From Deltaproteobacteria bacterium (lineage in GTDB: Bacteria > Myxococcota > Myxococcia > Myxococcales > 40CM-4-68-19): a stretch of 48,877 nucleotides of DNA. The DNA is taken from assembly GCA_005879805.1 (NCBI GenBank), contig VBKL01000085.1, positions 1-48,877 on the forward strand, given 5' to 3'. Positions 42,520 to 48,877 of this stretch are shown here, in pieces; within the stretch, counting starts at the first letter, position 1; every line of letters begins with the position of its first letter. The translations under genes and the position numbers were made by a program. The notes below the pieces were generated by a model that had not been told where the DNA came from, ran no database searches, and saw only the letters and a list, made by a program, of their open reading frames with translations.

Positions 42520-43343
42520 CGCTTGCCCGAGAACCAGAGGACGAGGATCCCCACCGAGACCAGCAGGCGATAGACGGCGAAGACCGCGAAGGTGCGCGTG
42601 CGCAGATAGGCGAGCAGTCCGCGGATGACGAACGCGCCGACGATGGCGGAGGCGATGCAGCCCGCGGCGAGGCCGTCCCAGCCGAGCGGCGAGGCGCCGC
42701 TGTGCATCTCGCGCAGCATCTTGGGGAACTTGAGGAGGCCGGCGCCGAAGATGATCGGCGTCGACATGAGGAAACTGAAGCGCGCGATCGCGTCGCGGGA
42801 GTAGCCCAGCGCGAGCCCGAGGGTGATGGTCGACCCCGACCGGGAAACGCCGGGGATGAGCGCGAACGCCTGCGCGACACCGATGCCGAGCGCGTGCCCT
42901 GGCGTCATCTGCTCGGCGAGCTTGTCCTTGCGGCCGGCCTTGTCGGCCCACCACAGCAACACTCCCATCACCGACATGGTGACGGCGATGAGGAGCGGCG
43001 AGCGGAGCGTGTCCTCCGCCTTGTCGCCGAGGAGCTTTCCCACGATGGCGCCCGGGATCGAGGCTACGACGAGGCTCCAGAAGAGCCTGCGATCGGAGGT
43101 CTCGAGAAACCGGCGATCGCCCAGCGACCGCAACCCGGCCCCGATGAGCCGGATCCAGTCGCGCCAGAACACGAAGAGGACAGCGAACAGCGTCCCCCAG
43201 TGGAGCGCGACGTCGAAGGCGAGGCCGGGGTCGTCCCACCCGAGCACCCAGGGGACGAGGATGAGGTGGGCGCTCGAGGAGATGGGCAAGAACTCCGCGA
43301 GGCCCTGGACGATGCCGAGGATGATGGCCTGGTGGATCGGCAT
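42516..43343 (-). CDS. uppP: undecaprenyl-diphosphatase
   Basis: 275 residues from ATG 43343 (MPIHQAIILGIVQGL). The two catalytic signatures are GLAEFLPISSSAHLIL near the N-terminus and IPGVSRSGSTI in the middle; eight hydrophobic segments fit BacA/UppP topology. It dephosphorylates undecaprenyl pyrophosphate, recycling the lipid carrier for peptidoglycan and polysaccharide synthesis. It starts 13 bases after ahcY. Confidence 0.95.
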   Translation of the reverse strand: MPIHQAIILGIVQGLAEFLPISSSAHLILVPWVLGWDDPGLAFDVALHWGTLFAVLFVFWRDWIRLIGAGLRSLGDRRFLETSDRRLFWSLVVASIPGAIVGKLLGDKAEDTLRSPLLIAVTMSVMGVLLWWADKAGRKDKLAEQMTPGHALGIGVAQAFALIPGVSRSGSTITLGLALGYSRDAIARFSFLMSTPIIFGAGLLKFPKMLREMHSGASPLGWDGLAAGCIASAIVGAFVIRGLLAYLRTRTFAVFAVYRLLVSVGILVLWFSGKR

Positions 43344-43356
43344 GCGGGAGGTGCAG

Positions 43357-44721
<1,365 letters not shown>

Positions 44722-45903
44722 TCAGGCGGCACTGGTCGCGCCCTTGAGCCCGGCGGCGACTCGCAAGGCGTCGGCGCGGTCGGTGCGCTCCCAGGTGAAC
44801 TCCGGCTCGCTGCGGCCGAAGTGGCCGTACGCGGCGGTCTTCTCGAAGATGGGGCGGAGGAGATCGAGGTCCCGGATGATGGCCGCCGGCTTGAGCGAGA
44901 AGGTCTGCCGCACGGCGCGCTCGATGCGCTCCTCCGGGACCGCGTGGCTTCCGAAAGTCTCCACCATGATGCTCACCGGCTCGGCGATGCCGATGGCGTA
45001 GGCGACCTGCACCTCGCAGCGCTTGGCGAGCCCGGCGGCGACCACGTTCTTCGCCACCCAGCGGGCCGCGTAGGCGGCCGAGCGATCCACCTTGGAGGGA
45101 TCCTTCCCGCTGAAGGCGCCGCCGCCGTGGTGGCCCATGCCTCCGTAGGTGTCGACGATGATCTTGCGGCCGGTCACTCCCGAATCGCCCTGCGGTCCGC
45201 CGATGACGAAGCGGCCGGTTGCGTTCACCCAGCGCTTCATCTCCGGAGCGCGCAGCTCCGGAGGCACCACCTTGTCGATCACTTCGGCGTTCACCGCCTG
45301 GCGGAGATGCTCCGTCTCCACCGTCTCGTCGTGCTGGGCGGCGATGACCACGGCGTGGACCTTGTGGGCGCGGCCCCCGCGGTACTCGACCGAGACCTGG
45401 CTCTTGCCGTCCGGCCGCAAGAAGGGCATTTCGCCCCTCCGGCACTCGGCGAGCCTGCGCGTCAGGCGGTGCGCTAGGGCAATGGGGAGCGGCATCAATT
45501 CGGGCGTCTCGTCGCAGGCGTACCCGAACATCATTCCCTGATCGCCCGCGCCCTGCTCCTTGCTCGCGCTCGAATCGACGCCCATGGCGATCTCGGGCGA
45601 CTGCTGCTCGACGGCGACCAGCACCGCGCAGCTCTTCGCATCGAAGCCCATCGAGCCGTCGACGTAGCCGATGCGCTCGACGGTGCGGCGGACGATGCGC
45701 GGGTAGTCGAGCGCCGCGCGGGTCGTGATCTCGCCGAGCAGGACCACGAGGCCGGTCTTCACCGCCGTTTCCAGCGCCACCCGGCTGGTCTTGTCCTTGG
45801 CGAGGCACTCGTCGAGGATGGCATCGGAGATCTGGTCGCAGATCTTGTCCGGGTGCCCTTCGGTGACCGATTCGGAGCTGAAGAGCGCGTCCCGTAGTTG
45901 CAT
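44722..45903 (-). CDS. metK: S-adenosylmethionine synthetase
   Basis: 393 residues from ATG 45903 (a GTG at 45927 would add eight). Signatures: [32 protein letters not shown] and the phosphate loop [19 protein letters not shown]. It makes SAM from ATP and methionine. It lies 63 bases after ptsI and 93 before ahcY; I looked in both gaps for SAM- or SAH-riboswitch features and saw none. Confidence 0.97.
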   Translation of the reverse strand: MQLRDALFSSESVTEGHPDKICDQISDAILDECLAKDKTSRVALETAVKTGLVVLLGEITTRAALDYPRIVRRTVERIGYVDGSMGFDAKSCAVLVAVEQQSPEIAMGVDSSASKEQGAGDQGMMFGYACDETPELMPLPIALAHRLTRRLAECRRGEMPFLRPDGKSQVSVEYRGGRAHKVHAVVIAAQHDETVETEHLRQAVNAEVIDKVVPPELRAPEMKRWVNATGRFVIGGPQGDSGVTGRKIIVDTYGGMGHHGGGAFSGKDPSKVDRSAAYAARWVAKNVVAAGLAKRCEVQVAYAIGIAEPVSIMVETFGSHAVPEERIERAVRQTFSLKPAAIIRDLDLLRPIFEKTAAYGHFGRSEPEFTWERTDRADALRVAAGLKGATSAA

Positions 45904-45966
45904 ATCTACATACCTCGATGCCTGCACGGAGAACTGGAGGGAGAATCCGGGAAGGACACCGCAAAG

Positions 45967-47799
45967 TCAAGGCGTGTCGGTGCCGGTTCCCGGGACGGCG
46001 ATCGCATGCTCGTCGACCTCCTGAACTGCCTCGGCGACGGTCTTGCCATCCTCGCGCCCGCGCGGCTCGGCGACCAGCTGGGGGAAGCGCCTGCGCATCT
46101 CGGTGAGGACGAAACGCTCGATCTCGTCCACCGAGGTGAAGCTCATCGCCGCCTCCAGCAGTTCGCGCGCGTCGCGCAGGCTGGCCGAGCGGACCACCCG
46201 CTTCACCGGCGGGATGTCGGCCGGATTCATGGAGAAGACGTCGATGCCGAGGGCGAGAAGCACCAAGGCGTAGGCGGGGTCGCCCGCCATCTCGCCGCAC
46301 ATCGCGATCTCGATGCCGCAGGAGCGCGCTCCCTCCACCGCGCTCTGGATGAGCCGCAAGACGCCGAGGTGCAGCGGCCGGTAGAGGTAGGCGACGTCGC
46401 GGTTGGCGCGGTCGATTGCGAGCGAGTACTGGATGAGATCGTTGGTGCCGATGGAGAAGAAGTCGCACTCGCGCGCGAGCCGGTCGGCGGACAGCGCAGC
46501 GGCCGGAGTCTCCAGCATGATCCCGACCGGGATGCGCTCGGCGACGTGAACGCCTTCGCGGATCAGCTCCTGGCGGATGGCGAGGATCTGCGCTTTCGCC
46601 TCGCGCAGCTCGCCGACCGCCGCGATCATCGGCAGCATGATGCGCAGCCTGCCGCGAGTCGAGGCGCGCCACATGGCGCGGATCTGGGTGCGGAAGAGCT
46701 GGGGATGCCGGAGGGTGAAGCGGATGGCGCGCAGGCCGAGCGCCGGATTGGGCTCGTGCGAGCGGTGGCCGATGGGGAGCTTGTCGCCGCCCAGGTCGAG
46801 CGTGCGGATGACCACCGGCCGATCGCCCATCATCTGCAAGATGCTGGCGTAGGCGCGGAAGTGCTCCTCTTCGGTGGGGAGCTCCTCGCGGTTCAGGTAG
46901 AGGAACTCGGTTCGATAGAGGCCGACGCCTTCGCCGCCGTGGGCGAGGACCGAGGGGATCTCCTCCGGGAACTCGATGTTCGCCCAGATGCCGACCCGGC
47001 GCCCGTCCTGGGTGGTGGCGGGAAGGTCGCGCTCGGAGAGGAGCGAGGCCTCGCGGAACTTCGCCTCCGCGCGGGCCGCCTCGAAACGGATGATCTCCTC
47101 TTCGGTGGGAGAGAGGAGGACTTCACCGGTGTTGCCGTCCAGGGCGATGAGGTCGCCTTCGCGGCAGAGCTCGCTGGCCTGCCCCGCGCCCACCACGGCG
47201 GGCACTTCCAGGGCGCGGGCGAGGATGGCGGTGTGGCTCGTCTTGCTGCCGAAATCGGTGACGAGGCCCTTCACCTTGCCGCCCGAAAGCAGGATGGCGG
47301 CCTCGGCGGTGGGCAGATCGTAGGTGACGATGATGGCGTCCTCGGCCGGCATCACCGTCTTGGTGGGCTGCTCGCCGACGAGGTTGTGGATGATCCGGTC
47401 GCTCACCTCGTCGATGTCGGCGCGGCGCTCGGCGAGATACCCCTCGTTGCCGAGCTTCTCGCTCGCCTCGCGGAAGGTGCGCCGCACCGCCCATTCGGCG
47501 TTGAGCAGCTCCTCGCGGACGAGCTGGCGCGCACCCTCGACGACGGTGGGATCGTCCGCCATCATCCGGTGGGCGTCGAGGATGTCCCCCTGCTCGCCCT
47601 CGCCGAGGCTTTCACGGATGGCGCGGAGCTGCTCGACCGAATCCTTTACTGCCGTATCGAGCCGGGCGATCTCGCTGTCGACCTGCTCGGGCGCGATGTG
47701 GAACCGCGGCACACGCGCGCGGCGCCGATCGACGGGGAATACGCGGCCGATCGCCACGCCGGGCGAAGCCGGGATGCCGAGGAGCCGGGCCACAGTCAT
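45967..47799 (-). CDS. ptsI: phosphoenolpyruvate-protein phosphotransferase (PTS enzyme I)
   Basis: 610 residues, ATG 47799 with AGGATGG upstream. The active-site His189 lies in GSKTSHTAILARALEVPAVV, and the C-terminal PEP-binding domain has MLPMIAAVGEL, FFSIGTNDLIQYSLAIDR and the conserved Cys501 in MCGEMAGD. It moves phosphate from PEP to HPr. Neither an HPr gene nor any sugar permease is nearby; in related bacteria an incomplete PTS is often regulatory, so a regulatory role is inferred. Confidence 0.95.
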   Translation of the reverse strand: MTVARLLGIPASPGVAIGRVFPVDRRRARVPRFHIAPEQVDSEIARLDTAVKDSVEQLRAIRESLGEGEQGDILDAHRMMADDPTVVEGARQLVREELLNAEWAVRRTFREASEKLGNEGYLAERRADIDEVSDRIIHNLVGEQPTKTVMPAEDAIIVTYDLPTAEAAILLSGGKVKGLVTDFGSKTSHTAILARALEVPAVVGAGQASELCREGDLIALDGNTGEVLLSPTEEEIIRFEAARAEAKFREASLLSERDLPATTQDGRRVGIWANIEFPEEIPSVLAHGGEGVGLYRTEFLYLNREELPTEEEHFRAYASILQMMGDRPVVIRTLDLGGDKLPIGHRSHEPNPALGLRAIRFTLRHPQLFRTQIRAMWRASTRGRLRIMLPMIAAVGELREAKAQILAIRQELIREGVHVAERIPVGIMLETPAAALSADRLARECDFFSIGTNDLIQYSLAIDRANRDVAYLYRPLHLGVLRLIQSAVEGARSCGIEIAMCGEMAGDPAYALVLLALGIDVFSMNPADIPPVKRVVRSASLRDARELLEAAMSFTSVDEIERFVLTEMRRRFPQLVAEPRGREDGKTVAEAVQEVDEHAIAVPGTGTDTP

Positions 47800-47808
47800 T
47801 CCATCCTA

Positions 47809-48877
47809 TCAAAGGCGCGCGAGACGGACCTGCAACCGGCGAAGGTCTTCGTCGACTCGCAAGAACTGCGCGCGTCCCTGCTCCGCCTGGAGCTGCCCGG
47901 CGAGCGGCTCCATGGCCGCCTTCAGGTCCGCCTTGGCAGCCGGGATCCCGGTGAGCCGCTCGAGCGCCCGGATGGCGGCAACTCTCGCGGTGAGGTCCGG
48001 ATCAGTGGCAGCCCGGACCAGCGCGGGAACCGCGGAGGCGACCTCCAGCCGGCCCAGCTCGTAGGCGCTGCGGGCCCGCAGGAGCGCGCTGGGACTCGAA
48101 AGGTTGTCCCGCCAGCAGGCCGCGTTCGTGCCGCAGCGCTTCTGGGTCTCGAGAGGGAGCGCGAAGGAGGCGAACTGGGCGGCGATGGCCTCGCAGGCGC
48201 GGTCGCGCTCCGCCTCGATGGCGAGCTCCTGCACCTGCTTCTGGCACGACGAGGGACCTTCCCGCACGGCCCGATCGGACAAGCTGGCCGGTTCGGACTG
48301 CAAGGAGCCGTCGCCGAGGAGCGAGCCGGCCTCGGCGGCCGACACCCGTTCGCGGATGTTCCCCGACGCAGCGCGTTTGAAGAGCTCGCGCGCGACGCTC
48401 CGGTCGCCGATCCACACCAGCGCCTTCGCGGCGGAGTCGACCAGATCAGCATCTTGCGGATCCTTGGTCTGCACGAGAGCAAGGAGCGGTGCCACGGCCT
48501 GGGACGCACGCAGTCGCCCCAGGGCCCGGGCGGCGAATTGCCGGACCAGATTGGTGAGGAGCCGGGAGGTCCCCGGGTTGGGATCCGGGTCCTTGTACTT
48601 GAGCAGGTCGAGAAGCACCGGGATGGCGCGCGGGTCTCCGAGGTCCCCGAGGACGAGGGCCGCTTTCGCGTAGGTTCCCGCCGGAGCGCGATTCGTGTCG
48701 CGCGCCCAGACCGTGTATTCGCTGTCCTCGTCGCGGGCGATCTTGATCATCGGCTCGACGGCCTGGGCCCCGAAGAGGAACAGCGCATAGGACGCCTCGG
48801 GCAACAGGCTCACGCCCTGCCGCTCGAGGACCAGGGCATGCTGTAGCGCCGGGATGGCGGCGGGATCGCCGATCTCG
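47809..48877 (-). CDS. HEAT-repeat protein (5' end outside the window)
   Basis: At least 355 residues, reading from the window edge to TGA at 47809. The N-terminal part of what is visible continues upstream (DPAAIPALQHALVLERQG), so the start is beyond 48877. There are several HEAT-like units with the pattern DPRAIPVLLDLLK, RLRASQAVAPLLALV and EVASAVPALVRAATDPDLTA. Two Cys pairs (SSCQKQ and RCGTNAACWRD) suggest an exported or membrane-attached protein with disulfides. Its stop is nine bases before ptsI, so it probably heads or continues that operon. The function cannot be stated. Confidence 0.8.
   Translation of the reverse strand, partial: EIGDPAAIPALQHALVLERQGVSLLPEASYALFLFGAQAVEPMIKIARDEDSEYTVWARDTNRAPAGTYAKAALVLGDLGDPRAIPVLLDLLKYKDPDPNPGTSRLLTNLVRQFAARALGRLRASQAVAPLLALVQTKDPQDADLVDSAAKALVWIGDRSVARELFKRAASGNIRERVSAAEAGSLLGDGSLQSEPASLSDRAVREGPSSCQKQVQELAIEAERDRACEAIAAQFASFALPLETQKRCGTNAACWRDNLSSPSALLRARSAYELGRLEVASAVPALVRAATDPDLTARVAAIRALERLTGIPAAKADLKAAMEPLAGQLQAEQGRAQFLRVDEDLRRLQVRLARL

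Noticed and set aside
45904-45966. Possible SAM riboswitch before metK
   Set aside because: Only 63 bases, with no SAM-I/II/III conserved core or terminator stem visible.
45898-48846. About 982-codon open frame on the plus strand
   Set aside because: Antisense to ptsI and the HEAT gene, both supported by catalytic motifs or repeats.

Overview
The window is strongly GC-rich, with G or C at most third codon positions, GTG/TTG starts, dense gene packing and many 4-base stop/start overlaps. The gene set (paired DUF3857/transglutaminase-like proteins, a large coiled-coil protein with 21-residue repeats, M16 peptidase pairs, an S8 protease with its own ECF sigma/anti-sigma pair, short archaeal-type AhcY, ROK kinase, ExbB/ExbD/TonB with TolC) suggests a Gram-negative bacterium, most likely a member of the Myxococcota (former delta-proteobacteria). 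That placement is inference; there is no rRNA or marker-gene comparison here. No tRNA, rRNA, CRISPR array, transposase or phage gene was seen.

Layout. 1-8.2 kb, plus strand: comF-like gene, then two large exported TPR + DUF3857 + transglutaminase-like proteins, the second apparently catalytically dead. 8.2-9.25 kb: a small, less GC-biased patch with a truncated SMI1/KNR4-like reading frame and a vapBC toxin-antitoxin pair. 9.25-14 kb, minus strand: alpha/beta hydrolase, 892-residue coiled-coil protein and hemW. 14.1-17.4 kb: purE (plus), a tightly overlapped minus-strand trio phhB / release-factor-like / O-methyltransferase, and pepP (plus). 17.4-22.3 kb, plus: an orphan 3' gene end on the minus strand abutting a mutY with an abnormal N-terminus, then TolC-like protein, ExbB, ExbD, TonB and a highly charged exported protein. 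22.3-26.5 kb, minus: serine beta-lactamase-like hydrolase, small secreted protein, multicopper oxidase. 26.8-30.5 kb, plus: ZU5-like lipoprotein, a strong hairpin, ECF sigma factor, membrane anti-sigma factor and subtilisin-like lipoprotein protease. 30.5-35.9 kb, minus: M16 protease pair, phosphomannomutase/phosphoglucomutase and ROK sugar kinase. 36-40.5 kb: IclR regulator divergent from a truncated esterase with a palindromic operator candidate between them, GYD protein, zinc-ribbon membrane protein, and an AraC-type regulator divergent from a DUF4242 protein. 40.5-48.9 kb, minus: a zinc-ribbon mini-gene and a long probable operon running HEAT protein, ptsI, metK, ahcY, uppP, nudix hydrolase, manC.

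How the genes fit together. metK and ahcY form the SAM/SAH arm of the methyl cycle. uppP, manC and the phosphomannomutase feed cell-envelope glycan synthesis. ExbB/ExbD/TonB supply proton-motive-force-driven energy to the outer membrane beside a TolC channel. The most unusual module is sigma / anti-sigma / S8 protease: the periplasmic end of the anti-sigma factor looks like the same beta-alpha-beta-beta-alpha-beta fold as a subtilase propeptide, and the protease next to it carries its own similar prodomain. This suggests a protease-sensing envelope circuit. Other points worth a second look are the mutY junction, the esterase lacking its HGGG segment, and the dead transglutaminase-like paralogue.
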